From: Neoarius graeffei
Taxonomy: Eukaryota; Chordata; Actinopteri; Siluriformes; Ariidae
Direction: 5' to 3'
Length of the DNA stretch: 64,000 nt
Assembly (NCBI RefSeq): GCF_027579695.1
Contig: NC_083587.1
Coordinates: forward strand, 5,830,001-5,894,000
The position numbers were made by a program, and so were the translations under genes. The notes under the pieces are model-generated. The model saw only the letters and a program-made list of their open reading frames with translations. It was not told where the DNA came from and did not search any database. Positions within the stretch are counted from its first letter, which is position 1, and each line of letters opens with the position of its first letter. This document shows, in pieces, positions 34,572 to 45,829 of this stretch.

Positions 34572-34643
34572 AGGTTCCACTGAGAGTTGAACTCAGACAA
34601 CTGGATTTAGAGTCCAGAGTGCTAACCATTACACCATGGAACC
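34572..34643 (-). tRNA. tRNA-Gln-type gene with CTA (amber) anticodon
   Basis: A 72-nt cloverleaf on the minus strand. Acceptor GGTTCCA pairs fully with TGGAACC, discriminator T, as in vertebrate tRNA-Gln. D arm TGGTGTAATGGTTAGCA. The anticodon arm CTGGA-CTCTAAA-TCCAG is fully paired and shows CTA instead of CTG. The T arm CTGAG-TTCAACT-CTCAG is fully paired. The complement of CTA is UAG, so a transcript would have the form of an amber suppressor. No obvious T-run terminator follows immediately. It may equally be an unexpressed relic, like its neighbours. Confidence 0.8.
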
Positions 34644-34752
34644 AAGACGCAGCTGCAAGAATGTTTTTACCATCAAATTACTGCCATATAACTGACCTCG
34701 CTCTGGCAAAAATTTAGCACCCACTTGGTCAAAGGCGTACACAAACCACCAA

Positions 34753-34817
34753 TCCCAAAACCCGGGACTGAATCAGGGACCTTCAGTCTAACGCTCTCCC
34801 TACTGAGCTACTTCACC
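34753..34817 (-). pseudogene. tRNA-Phe relic
   Basis: The minus strand reads TAGCTCAGTAGGGAGAGCG then TTAGACTGAAG, the D arm and anticodon loop (GAA) of tRNA-Phe. The 3' half of the anticodon stem is missing, about seven bases. T-arm remnant CCTGATTCAGTCCCGGG follows. The acceptor ends no longer pair. Confidence 0.75.
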
Positions 34818-35396
34818 ATGCGCTACAGGGTTTAACTCATGGCTTCTTCCATGCAGTCGGATACAGCCTTTGGCCCTTGTCAAATGTATGCAGCAAGCAG
34901 AAATTTGTTTTTCAGATCACATTCCATTATATTACATTATAGGCATTAAGCAGATGCACAACACCAACTCATCAGACTTGGAGGTAGACCGCCGGATTCA
35001 AGCTGCCACTAAAGCCTTCGGTGCTTTACAAAAGCAACTATGGTCTCGCCATGACATCAAGAGAACCAGCAAGTTGAAAGTATACAACGACCAGGAGTGA
35101 AAGTAGTTTTCAGTTCTTACCGGTACTACAATCTCCAGTGCGTCACTTTATCGTTTTCTTAAAACTCATTTTACCCGTTTTTTTTCCACAGGCGTTTTAC
35201 ACCTTTTTCATGAGATAGATAACTTCTTAATATTCTTAACTAGGGCCTACCTTGTTGTACCTATGTACAAAAAAGGACATTACAAAATATTTCAGTTTGT
35301 AAATATTTTACTGTGAGAACTTTCTTGTCAGTACATTTCATTTGGAACTTGACTGAAAAATGCAAAATGATGGATTCCCTCCATGAGAACAAAAAA

Positions 35397-37355
35397 TTAA
35401 AAAAAAAAATTCCAAACAGGGCTGAAGTAGTTGTCCTCTTCAGGGTGCTGGCAAGCCATGCCACATGTGGAATGTGCTGCTCTTCTCCCTTTGGCCAGCC
35501 AAGTCTTTACATATGACAAAGGATTCCACTGGTTGGTTGGTGGGCCGACTGTACTTATGAAGAGGAGGTTTGCTGTATTTTTGGTCGTGAGGTTGCTCCT
35601 GTACTCAGTAATGATATTGTTCATAGTGCTGAACCCCCTCTCACAGTCTGCATTACTTGCTGAGAGGGTGTCTACTGCTATGCACAACTTTTTCATGTTG
35701 CTTGGAATGCTTCTCCCTCCACTTGCCTTATATTCAACAAATCCAAGGTGTGTTGTTTTTTCGTTTACATGGAGAGCATGGCACAAAGCCCTCACCTCAT
35801 CCTCTCCATGTCTGGGATTGTCATGGTCCCATTTCTCTGGGTCAAGTACTGCCATTTGGCTCATCAGTGTGGTGTAACTTTCTTTTCTTTGGGCTGCAAC
35901 ACTGGCCTGTGCTCTGTTGGCTGTGGTTGTGAAAAGCCTCTCACTCAAACTGTCTGCCACTGCTTGGATGAACTGTGCTGAATCAATGATAGGAGACTTG
36001 CCAACTTTTAAATCTTCTCCCTTGAATTTCATGTCGCTCTCTGCCTGACATGCCTCAACTGTATGTTGTCCTGGATATCCGGTGAGATTTTCTATCCGCT
36101 TGATGTATGTCATCATGATGTCATGTGCCTTTGGGAGAGTGATTCTCCTGTTCTGAAGAATTTCAGAGAGGTTCTTCAGTTCTGTCAGAACATCAGCCAT
36201 CAGTGCAAGATTTTTAAGAAAGTTGATGGAGCACAACTTAGAAAGCAACCCTTGGAATTTGGCCCTCTCTCTGCTATCCCTTGTACTGTCTTCTGATGCA
36301 CCTCGGAAGTGCTGTGCCAGTGCTGCATAAGAATGCCAAACTGCATCAACAGCTCTGCATGAAGAAGCCACCCATCGGACATTGAAAACTCTTCCAATTC
36401 TTCTTAGTGTGATGTGAAGATTATGGGCACACTCACTCAGCTCCCGCATGTTTTTTGGAGACTGACTGTATAATGCATACAGTGCATCAAGGAATGCTTG
36501 GAAGTCTTTTGTACCTCCAGTGGCATCCAATGCCTGATCCACAGCCAGCTCCAGTCTATGATTAAGGCAGTGCCACAGGATGATGTCTGGGAAGTCATCC
36601 TGGAGCAGCTTCCCAACACCTGACTTGACTCCCAGCATCACATTGGCACCATCACTGCAAAATCCAATTAACATCTCCTGCAGTAACTCCATGGTGAAGC
36701 CATTGGTGAACAGGCAGCGCATAAGCTTTTCTTTGATATGAGCAGCAGACAGACTATCCAGCTCTATCAAGTCTAATGGGAATGCAATGGGTTCCATATC
36801 TCCATCAATGCTGGCCTTCAAAAACACAATGAGTGTTGACTTGTGCCCCACACTTGTTGATTCATCAGCCAACAGTGTAATTTTACTTCTGTTCTCAATT
36901 ATCCTCTTCACAAGTTCATATTTCATCTGAGATGACACATGATCAATTATATTAACACAGACCGTTTTGCTGTGCAGAATGCGACCTAAGTCAAGGGAAT
37001 TTGTTTGTTGCAGGTCAATTAGATTTTCAAAATCTGTAAAAGGTTTGTTATGTTTGGCGACAAAATATGCGGTCCTGAAAACCCTGGCAGTGGCTTCAAA
37101 CGCGAACTCCTGGCTGGTGGCATTCATGTTCAAGAGGATATCTTTCTGTGCTGTTTGAAGAATCTTTATTGCTTCATTATGGGCTACAGATTCTCTGTGT
37201 TCATGAATTTTTTTGTGCAGGGATGAAAGCTGCACGTTCCTTGAATGGCCACATGGTGCGATCTTCCCCTCTGCCCAATTGTTAGCAATATTTACACCAC
37301 GAGATGCTTTGACACCAAGGCACTTAACATCATGGCATGAGGTACAGCCAAGCAT
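35397..37355 (-). CDS. hAT transposase (KIAA1586-like), 652 codons
   Basis: A DDE-type cut-and-paste transposase of the hAT superfamily, related to the KIAA1586-like hAT group. The first Met (37355) is probably internal: the frame stays open upstream to a TAA at 37407-37409, and an AG acceptor-like site lies near 37392, giving extra residues FKIKNEWLYAQNG. An N-terminal Cys-rich stretch (MLGCTSCHDVKCLG) resembles a zinc finger. Catalytic positions visible: Asp in LLADESTSVGH, Asp in FCSDGANVMLG, Glu in DCERGFSTMN. Other hAT marks are WHCLNHRLELAVD (Cys-X2-His), an RW in FNVRWVASS, and a C-terminal dimerisation region. No internal stop or frameshift. It could be recently active or selected as a host gene. 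Confidence 0.88.
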   Translation of the reverse strand: MLGCTSCHDVKCLGVKASRGVNIANNWAEGKIAPCGHSRNVQLSSLHKKIHEHRESVAHNEAIKILQTAQKDILLNMNATSQEFAFEATARVFRTAYFVAKHNKPFTDFENLIDLQQTNSLDLGRILHSKTVCVNIIDHVSSQMKYELVKRIIENRSKITLLADESTSVGHKSTLIVFLKASIDGDMEPIAFPLDLIELDSLSAAHIKEKLMRCLFTNGFTMELLQEMLIGFCSDGANVMLGVKSGVGKLLQDDFPDIILWHCLNHRLELAVDQALDATGGTKDFQAFLDALYALYSQSPKNMRELSECAHNLHITLRRIGRVFNVRWVASSCRAVDAVWHSYAALAQHFRGASEDSTRDSRERAKFQGLLSKLCSINFLKNLALMADVLTELKNLSEILQNRRITLPKAHDIMMTYIKRIENLTGYPGQHTVEACQAESDMKFKGEDLKVGKSPIIDSAQFIQAVADSLSERLFTTTANRAQASVAAQRKESYTTLMSQMAVLDPEKWDHDNPRHGEDEVRALCHALHVNEKTTHLGFVEYKASGGRSIPSNMKKLCIAVDTLSASNADCERGFSTMNNIITEYRSNLTTKNTANLLFISTVGPPTNQWNPLSYVKTWLAKGRRAAHSTCGMACQHPEEDNYFSPVWNFFF

Positions 37356-37384
37356 ACCATTTTGGGCATACAGCCATTCATTTT

Positions 37385-37549
37385 TTATTTTGAACTGTTC
37401 AAATTGTTACTTTGACTAGACGGGGGGTAAGCGGCACTTGCACTAGGCCTATCATCACCTGCTGATGGTCCTGCACCTGCGACGTTTGCGTTCTCACTTT
37501 GTGCCACTGCCACCTCGCTCGGGACTGCATGCACTGAATCTTCAGTCAT
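37385..37549 (-). CDS. Possible N-terminal exon of the hAT transposase
   Basis: The minus-strand ORF starting MTEDSVHAVPSEVAVAQ encodes 54 residues, acidic and low-complexity, like the disordered N terminus of related hAT proteins. It overlaps the open region of the main ORF in a different frame. Either a frameshift near 37395 or a small intron separates them. No GT donor was confirmed. Confidence 0.45.
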   Translation of the reverse strand: MTEDSVHAVPSEVAVAQSENANVAGAGPSAGDDRPSASAAYPPSSQSNNLNSSK

Positions 37550-39218
37550 ACATGTTTTCCTGACTTTTTCCTGAATTGCATTTTTATCAGCTCTGTCTTT
37601 TCTTTAAAATAGCTCAGTGATTGTTTTCTGCATTTTTTTTTTCTCTGTAGCACAATGCTTTTCTTCACATCCCTCACTTCCTGAAACAGCTTCTGAAAGC
37701 AGCCACATATATTGGCTATATAGTGGATACACTGTGATGTGATAATGTAAACATTACGGGGAGTTGCAGAGGTCATACGAATACTTTTTGGGGTGTCAAG
37801 AAAATGTGCGCTCACTTTGCAAAGCATGCTCACATTTAAATCATGAGCTTGCGCTCCTGTAGCCTACTAAAGAGGACTTAGTAAAACCGTGTGCTCAATG
37901 CTATTCAGCCGTGCCCCAGTTATAAATGGCGTGAGCACAATGTTCTAAAGCTTAACCACGATTTATAAAAGGTGTATTTGAAGAGTCCTTTATTATTTGT
38001 CCGAGTGAAACCAGTGATGTGAATGCCATGTCTCAATCTGATACCCAGTCACTTAAAAACATGATGTTTGAAATGCCGATTAATTTCGTTGACACAATTT
38101 TCTATCAAAGATGACACTTGGCTGACTAACTGCTGAGCGGGTAGCGCAAGCCCTGCATGAGATGGAGACGGAATTGAAGCTCCAAAAACGCACCAACAGA
38201 AAGACCAAAATATGGGAGACATTTGCAGAAGTTTTGAAAATGGATTACCATACTTGCTGGCGTTTAGTACCATTAATTTCCTAATTATTATTTTTGCGGC
38301 TCGAATGGGTGGATTTGAAAGCATCGGTCGATGCACAGCACTGCAAAAGGAAGCTGCTGCTGACGCGCGTCACACATCCTATGACTTTTTAAACATGCTA
38401 CTCTTCATCAGAGCTGGTCAAAAATGGCATATTGTGGGTAGATGTGTTTTCTTCTCAAACAGTGAACGTTACTAATTTTATGTGGGGTTTTTTTTTAGTC
38501 AGCATAAACCCTCTCTCTTACAGGTGCTACGCACTGGCCCTAAATCTTTTGACGGTGCGCAGCACCGCCTCGCACGGGTCTACTTTCACCCCTGACAACG
38601 CCGCAGTCTTATCACCTCTGCTTTACGCCAATAAATGTATGACGCTCTACGGTAAACACTTCAAGTATCTGACCAGGCTACAACTGCGACACCTGCATCA
38701 AATCCTCAAAATAAGATGGCAGGACAAGGTCCCCGATGTAGAAGTCCTCAGGCGAGCCAAAACAGTAAGCGTGGAAACCCTTATCACAGCCTCCCAACTT
38801 CGTTGGGCTGGACACGTCTGGCGCACGCTTGACACGCGACTACCCGAAGCCATTTTCTATGGAGAACTGAGCCAAGGAAAGAGGCTGACAGAAACAAGGA
38901 GGACAGAAACTGAGGTACAAAGATGTTTGGAAGAGGAACATGAAGAATGCCGTCATTATCGATCAGACATGGGAAAGGAATACCTCGGTTAGAGCAACAC
39001 AGCGAAGTAAAGTTAAAAGCTCAGTGTTTGAAATTGAAGACAAGCATCAAAGGGAGTATAGGAGAGCTCACAAAACTAGACATTCCATAGCACCTCAACC
39101 GGGACATTAATGCCACCGCTGCGGACGACTCTGTCGCTCTGGTGCGGGCCTCGCGGCCCATCTGCATTTCTGTGCATCCTAATGAAGCAGGCATCATCGC
39201 TAGCAATGGACAGCCGAC

Positions 39219-40036
39219 AAAGGGTTGCGGACAACTGGCACCATTGGTGGGGCCCCTTTGGCTATTCTGTCATAAGAGCAGGGCTGCCTGAGATTGATGA
39301 CCCAGGACTAAGTGTGCAATGGTTGACAGAAATGATTTTGAGTAATCCTGACAAGTCCATTGTGCACTTGTGCAATGAGCTAAGGCTGTTGCATGATGCA
39401 AACACCGGTGAGGCATTCCCAAACCCAGTTGTACAGGTGAATGTTTTCAAATGGGACATGGATCATCGCCGATGAGGCATTCGTGAAACTTATGTTGAAA
39501 AGTCCAACATGAGAAGACTGATGGCAAATGACAGGGGCGGATGAAGTGCTAGGAACCTGTCTCTGTCACTGTAACGGTCCCTATACATGGCGCAAATTGA
39601 CATAGGACAGAAGAAGAAAAGAAACTGGAAACACCTGGATTTGTCTGGACTGAAATGGGCTGACACATTTTTACTACTGATTTGCTTCCTTTTGTTTAGC
39701 AAGCCAGCTATGCTTCTGCTGCATCCTTGTGTGTACTCTCAATTAATGGGATCTTGGAAATTTTGGTGTTAGAAGAAATCTGCTTGCCCCTCTCTGCTAA
39801 ACACATGCAATCGTGAATTTCAAAAGCCTCTGGACAAAGCCTTTCTCTCATCAAATTTGACACAAAAACACTGGCTTAAGAGTCCAGTGCCTCATCGATG
39901 AGGCCACTGCGACATAGGGCTTGACCGCAAACGACCAGCGTCAATAGCACTAACACTCATGTGAAGGGGAAACAAAAGCCATCTTGGCCATCTTTCTATT
40001 CAGGGCATGAAGCCCCTATTAGCCCCCATTCTATTA
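39219..40036. other. Unassigned, with an open stretch at 39110-39475
   Basis: The plus-strand frame reads DNWHHWWGPFGYSVIRAGLP and continues through VQWLTEMILSNPDK to 39475. It overlaps the LINE tail at its start and has no family I recognise. The rest to 40036 shows nothing further. Confidence 0.35.
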
Positions 40037-40729
40037 TGGCCCTTTTCCACTACCCTTTTTCAGCTCACTTCAGCTCGCTTCAGCTCACTTCAGCCCAACA
40101 CGGCTCGCGTTTCGACTACCTCAGAGCAGCACGACTCAGCTCGCTTCAGCCCTGCTTAGTACCCAAAACTCGCACGGTTTTGGAGTAGGGCTGAAGCGAG
40201 CCAAACCGAGCCGAGTGGGGCTAGGGGCATGAGGAGACACTCCCCTGTGCACTGATTGGTGAGGAGGAGTGTCCTCACACGCCCCGCGAGCACCCTGGGA
40301 TCTGTAAACACCGTAAACCCAGAAGAAGAATAATTACGAATTACGAGAATTTCTGAAGCCTTATGCGCCTCGCCTCATCTATACGCTCTTGCCAGTATCT
40401 GTTGGCATTGTCGGTGACAACAAGCCACAGCACCAAGACCAGCAACACTAATGACTCCATGTCCTCCATGTTTATTGTTTACTATCCGGGTCATGAGACT
40501 ACCGCTTAAAAGATCACTGATGTCACTGTTTGCGCCGCCTAACGATATCATGTGACGTCCACCCACTTTCACTAACTCCACCCAATGTGTCCACCCACTT
40601 CCAGCCAGCACAGTTCAGCGCGGTTGTAGTCGAAATGCAACTCCAACAGCCCCACTCAGCTCGATTCAGCCCAACTCAGCACGGCATGGCTCAGCCCAAC
40701 TCAGCCGCGTTTGTAGTGGAAACGCGGCA
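40037..40729. mobile_element. PIF/Harbinger-like MITE
   Basis: The ends TGGCCCTTTTCCACTAC and GTAGTGGAAACGCGGCA are imperfect inverted repeats, flanked by TTA (40034-40036 and 40730-40732). Subterminal CTCAGC/CTTCAGC words recur on both sides. Non-coding. Confidence 0.88.
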
Positions 40730-40732
40730 TTA

Positions 40733-41033
40733 GATATCTGCGTGAACGCAGGTTCATGTCACCTTTGCATTCTTCAAAAAATCTGTGTGGCTTTACTGAT
40801 TTTACTGCTTTCAACAAGGGTTGTAACTTCATTGTCTTGGTATGTGATTCAAGTTAGGGAGTAGGACCTGTGATTCCCAGGAGAGATGCTACACTGTGTC
40901 CACTATCATAACTAGCAAGAAAATCTTGTGTTTATTTCACCATGATTTATGACTATTACAATGATTCCATTCACTATATTCTACTGGAAAGAAGGCATCC
41001 AAAAAAAAAAAAACAGGTTCATGGTGACTTATT
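40733..41033. other. No recognisable feature
   Basis: Short non-coding segment between the MITE and the L2 element. Confidence 0.4.
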
Positions 41034-44000
41034 ATTTACAGGCCCCTGGGGCCATATTCTGAGTTTCTTTCTGAATTTGCAGATTTTATCTCAGATCTGG
41101 TTATTTACTTAGACAAACTTTAGTTGTCGGAGATTTTAATATTCACTTCAATAACCCAGAAGACCCTTTGAAAACAGCGTTTGTGTCCATTTTAGATTCA
41201 GTAGGGATGAATCAGAATGTCATAGGACCAACCCATAATGGTCATCACACCCTCGATCTAATACTAACATTCGGGTTAAATGTAGAAAATATAGTCATAC
41301 TTCCACAGTCTGAAGTTATCTCAGATCTTTATCTCATCTCATTCAAAATATGTCTGAGTAATAATATATGCACCTCACCACGCTACTGTATTAAATGTAC
41401 ATTCACGTCAACTACTGCACAGAGCTTTATAAATGATCTCCCAGAGTTATCAACTTTGATTGGGTCACTGTCGGCCCCTGCAGAACTTCATCAGGGAACT
41501 GAATGCTTAGAGTCAACGTTCCGCCATACTTGACCTCATTATCTGCCATAAGATAATGTAGCTCCTCTTAAAAGGAAAATGTTCAGAGACAAAAAATTAG
41601 CACCCTGGTATAATGAAGACACTCACACTTTAAAACAGACCACTTGAAAATTGGAACGTAAATGGCATCAAACAAAATTGGTAGCTTTCAAATTAGCATG
41701 GAAGGAGAGCTTCCTGAAGTATAGAAAAGCTCATAGTGCTACTAGATCAACTTATCTCCCCTCCCTAATAGAAGATAATAAAAATAATCCTAGATTCCTA
41801 TTTAATACTGTAGCAAAATTAACCAGGAATAACTCCACTATTGACACGTGCATACCTGTAGTATGTAGTAGCAACGACTTCATGAATTTCTTTAATGACA
41901 AAATTGAGACTACCCAACAAAAGACTCAAACTACTAATTTAAGGTCAGACAATGTAAGTGACCCTGTAGTTAACTGATAGAACTGTATCAGATCAGCAAT
42001 TAGAATGTTTTACTCCCCTTAGAGAAATTGAATTACTTTCAATAATATCCACATCAAAAGCCTCAACTTGTGTACCAGATCCCTTACCTACACATCTATT
42101 CAAACAGATAATACCCGAAGTAATTGAACCACTTCTAAAAATAATAAATTCTTCTCTTAGGATTGGCTATGTACCCAAATCCTTTAAACTAGCAGTTATT
42201 GATTAAAAAACCTGACCTTGATCCTTGTCAGCTGTCCAATATCAAACCTCCCCTTTATCTCCAAGATCCTTGAAAAAGCTGTGGCACAGCAGTTATGCTC
42301 ATATTTACATAGGAATAACATCCATGAAATGTATCAGTCAGGATTTAGACCTCATCATAGCACAGAGACAGCACTGGTTAAAGTAGTAAATGACCTACTG
42401 TTGGTGTCTGATCAGGGCTGTGTCTCGCTGCTTGTATTGCTTGACCTTCGTGCAGCATTTGATACCGCTGATCATTCCATTCTTCTGGATAGACTAGAAA
42501 ATGTTGTGGGAGTTAAGGGAATGGCCCTCTCCTGGCTCAGCTCTTATTTAACTGATTGCTATCAGTATGTTGATGTAAATGGTGCTTTTTCTAGACATAC
42601 GGGGGTAAAGTTTGGTGTTCCACAAGGTTCTGTCTTGGGTCCACTGCTTTTTTCTTTATATAGGTTACCTCTGGGTGATATTATTCGTAAACATTATATT
42701 AGTTTCCACTGTTATGCTGATGACACACAGTTGTGTGGTTCTGCAAAACCTGATGAGAGACACCAGCTTAATAGAATTGAGGAATTTGTGAAGGACATTA
42801 GACACTGGATGCTTATTAACTTCCTTCTGCTTAACTCTGACAAGACTGAAGCACTTGTACTCGGACCACATGTAGCTAGAAGTAAGCTTTCTGATTACAC
42901 AGTAACTCTGGATGGCCTTTCTGTTTCTTCACATGCAGCAGTAAAAGACCTCGGAGTGATTATTGACCCCAGTCATTCATTTGAAAATCACATTGATAAC
43001 ATTACCTGGATAGCTTTCTGTCATCTCAGAAATATTGCTAAGATAAGAAATTTAATGTCACTCCATGACGCGGAAAAAAACTAGTTAATGCTTTTGTTAC
43101 CTCCAGGTTGGATTATTGTAACGCCTTACTGTCTGGATGTTCCAATAAGTGCATGAACAAGCTCCACTTAGTTCAAAATGCAGCAGCAAGTGTCCTTACT
43201 AGAACTAGAAAACATGACCACATCACCCCTGTCTTATCCACACTGCATTGGCTCCCAATCAAATTTCATATCGATTATAAAATACTACTATTGACCTTTA
43301 AAGCACTGAATAGTCTCACGCCGCAGTACCTGAGTGAACTTCTGCTCCTCTATGACCCGCCATGCCCACTTAGATCAAAGGGTGCAGGCTATCTGCTGGT
43401 TCCTCGTATAGTGAAGTTTGCATCAGGGGGCAGAGCCTTTTCTTACAAAGCCCCACAGTTATGGAACAGCCTTCCAAGTAGTGTTCAGGAATCAGACACA
43501 GTCTCATATTTAAGTCTCGGCTGAAAACATATCTGTTTAGTCAAGCCTTTTGTTAATTGTGTTTATGAGGTAAAGGTGTAGATCTGGAGGGTCCTCAGAC
43601 AGATTCTTTGGTAAACTGGGATGTATGGATGCTGTCAGTCCCCCACTCACTTGCTCACTCGAGTCTGTTGATGATGTAGTGGCTGGCTGTTTTATGTCCC
43701 GGGGCTCCCTCATGCCTGTGTTACCTTCTGGCTCTCCCCTTTTAGTTATGCTGTCATAGTTAGTTTTTGCCGGAGTCCCTGCTTGTACTCAGTGCAATAT
43801 GTATACTGTTACTACTTATTCAGGTGATATTGGGCATACCTAACAACCTGCATTTTCTCTCGCTTCCCCCCCGATCTTTCCGTCTGAGTTACATGTCGGT
43901 CCTGGGATCAAGATGCCGAACTGTTCTGCTCCTCGGACCTGCCTGATCCATCCTGGTGCCCTGTGTCTGGTTGGAGTCTCAACGCATCGTTCCTGTGGAG

Positions 44001-44447
44001 GACGGCCCCATGTGGACAGTTGAAAGTCACACTTGGAGGATGCTCTGGACACTTACAGTAATGCTTTTATGGCTGAGGACTACAGTTGACTTGCTATCTT
44101 TAGGACTGCAGTTGTCATGAACAGTTTTGCACTCAAGTTTCCATCAGTGAAAAGTTATAACATCAACAAAGCAGACTTCATGTTAAAATTCTTAAAATGT
44201 TAAAATCACATTGTCTCTTATCACCCAAATGAGGGTGGGTTCCCTTTTGAGTCTGGTTCCTCTCGAGGCTTCTTCCTCATGTCATCTGAGGGAGTTTTTC
44301 CTTGCCACTGTCACCACAGGCTTGCTCATTGGGGATAGATTAGGGATAAAATTAGCTCATGTTTTAAGTCATTAAATTCTATGAAGCTGCTTTGCGACAA
44401 TGTTTATTGTTAAAAGCGCTATACAAATAAACTTGACTTGACTTGAC
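41034..44447 (+). pseudogene. L2 LINE, long but 5'-truncated and broken
   Basis: Starts within the endonuclease domain (RPPGPYSEFLSEFADF, then GDFNIHF at about 41130). After a linker with frame breaks comes the reverse transcriptase (42218-43084): [29 protein letters not shown] and an intact YADD at 42713-42724. The C-terminal part (43108-43524) has TLHWLPI and GRAFSYKAPQLWNSLP. The long 3' UTR ends in a TTGAC-type tandem at 44431-44447, the usual L2 tail. Frames break near 41530, 41975, 42218 and 43084, so it is dead. A 3' UTR fragment of the same family lies inverted at 25791-25962. Confidence 0.92.
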
Positions 44448-44555
44448 CTGAAAGTCCCTGCATTTGACTGTGCAAAACTGCCAACACCATTCTGTTAACA
44501 TATATAGGTGCAAATATCAAGAAATAAAAGCTGAAATTCTGACCTATCACATATA

Positions 44556-44799
44556 GAAGACAAGCCAAGAAGCCTTTATTTGTCACATGTAATTCTTAAG
44601 CACACAGTGGAATTTAAACTCTGCGTTTAATGCATCTGGAGCAGTGAACACACACCCGCACACACAAGTGAGCAATGAGCACACGCACATAACCAGAGCA
44701 GTGGGCAGCCATGCTACAGCACCCAGGGAGCAGTTGTGGGTTAGGTGCCCTTGCTCAAGGACACTTCAGCCTAACCTCAGTCCATGGCTACCCCATAAT
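44556..44799. repeat. Fish interspersed repeat, family unassigned
   Basis: Contains AGAAGCCTTTATTTGTCACA, GCAGTGAACACACACCCGCA and GCAGTGGGCAGCCATGCTAC, words I recognise from a dispersed fish repeat. Ends not determined. Confidence 0.55.
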
Positions 44800-44977
44800 A
44801 ACCTAACCGCATGTCTTTGAACTGTGGGGGAAACCAGAGCACCCAGAGGAAACCCACACAGGCACAGGGAGAACATGCAAACTCCACACTGAAAGGCCCC
44901 CCTCGGCCAATGGGTTCAAACCCAGAACCTTCTTGCTGCGACATGATAGTGCTAACCACTACACCACTGTGCCACCC
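44800..44977 (-). repeat. V-SINE head fragment
   Basis: Only the tRNA-like head and central part (GAGAACATGCAAACTCCACA) of a V-SINE, reverse-oriented. The tail half is missing. Confidence 0.85.
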
Positions 44978-45179
44978 ACTTTTGACATCAAACGCAAATG
45001 TCTTCAGTGTATGGCAAAACAAACAAACAAACAGAATTGTCCTTGCTGTTCCAGTACTTTCGGGCTTGCAGCTGGAAATACTGTCAGAGCTGTTGCTATC
45101 AAAAAATGAATCACTACATTCTGAGCAGCTTTCAGAGTGGTGTGGAGGTAATATGTGGAGAAAACATATCCAATGTTGA

Positions 45180-45467
45180 AACTGAGAAATTTTATTGTTG
45201 TTTGAAAAAGATATGCTAATTTTGAATTTGATACCAGGAACACATTTCAAAAAGTTGGGACAGGGGCATGTTTACCACTGTGCTGCATCACCTCTTGTTT
45301 AAAAAAAAAACTCTGTAAATGTTTGGGAACTGAGGACACCAAGTGCTGTAGTTTTGAAAGAGACATGTTGTCCCATTCTTGCCTGATTATAGGATTTCAG
45401 TTGCTCAAGCGTTTGGAGTCTCCTTTATCATATTTTGCATTTCATAATGCACCAACTGTTTCCAATG
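45180..45467 (-). mobile_element. Fragment of a fish DNA transposon
   Basis: CACATTTCAAAAAGTTGGGA, GGGGCATGTTTACCACTGTG and GTTTGGGAACTGAGGACACC match a widespread fish Tc1/mariner-type repeat as I remember it. Only one end is present. Superfamily from memory, not proven here. Confidence 0.5.
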
Positions 45468-45654
45468 GTAACATTTTCACGTTCTAAAAGAAAATACATA
45501 TCCTTTGGTTCAATATAGCTCATCTTAGAGCCTGCACAGCTCAGTAGATAGGACCAAGGTTCAACATTCTTTGAGTTACATTTAGCATTTTCTGAAGCTA
45601 AAGCGTCCTTCAAAAAGGCCACTGAAACCTGTTTTCTGAAAGCTATCTCTGACA

Positions 45655-45829
45655 AAGCTCAGCTCACAGTCTGACCATGGGCTGTGACCAGCAACCAAAA
45701 TCAAATCAGGTTGCAAGATCTTGAAAGCATTTAGCTACAAATTTGCACTTAATAAGTAAAACTCCCTTGGGATGAGCAGAGAAAATGCAACCATGATGAA
45801 ATATTTAACGATTTCATGAGCAGATAACC
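45655..45829 (+). repeat. Inverted duplicate of 25621-25790
   Basis: CAGTCTGACCATGGGCTGTG and AATCAAATCAGGTTGCAAGA are the reverse complement of the segment near 25.7 kb. The core CTGACCATGGGCTGTGACCA also occurs at 49972, beside the tRNA-His-like and tRNA-Arg-like relics. Confidence 0.85.

Larger units (their letters stand above)
35092..38594 (-). mobile_element. hAT transposon, near full-length
   Basis: A 3503-bp element. The ends CAGGAGTGAAAGTAG (35092-35106) and CTACTTTCACCCCTG (38580-38594) are inverted with one mismatch. Target duplication ACAACGAC (35084-35091) and ACAACGCC (38595-38602) matches 7 of 8. The transposase gene is on the minus strand and the element lies inside a LINE. 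It is the only DNA transposon here with a long catalytic ORF. Confidence 0.9.
34955..39218 (+). pseudogene. Non-LTR retrotransposon 3' part, split by a hAT element
   Basis: Left piece (34955-35091): LEVDRRIQAATKAFGALQKQ and KRTSKLKVYN. Right piece (38595-39218): LYANKCMTLYGKHFKYLTR, ILKIRWQDKVPDVEVLRRA, TASQLRWAGHVWR and a terminal zinc-finger-like CHRCGRLCRSGAGLAAHLHF. The pieces join in order when the transposon is removed. Same broad type as the element at 16803. 5'-truncated before the RT core, with stops in the right piece. Confidence 0.82.

Noticed and set aside
45535-45580. tRNA-Lys-like GCACAGCTCAGTAGATAG
   Set aside because: Only a D-arm-like stretch is present and the rest cannot fold.
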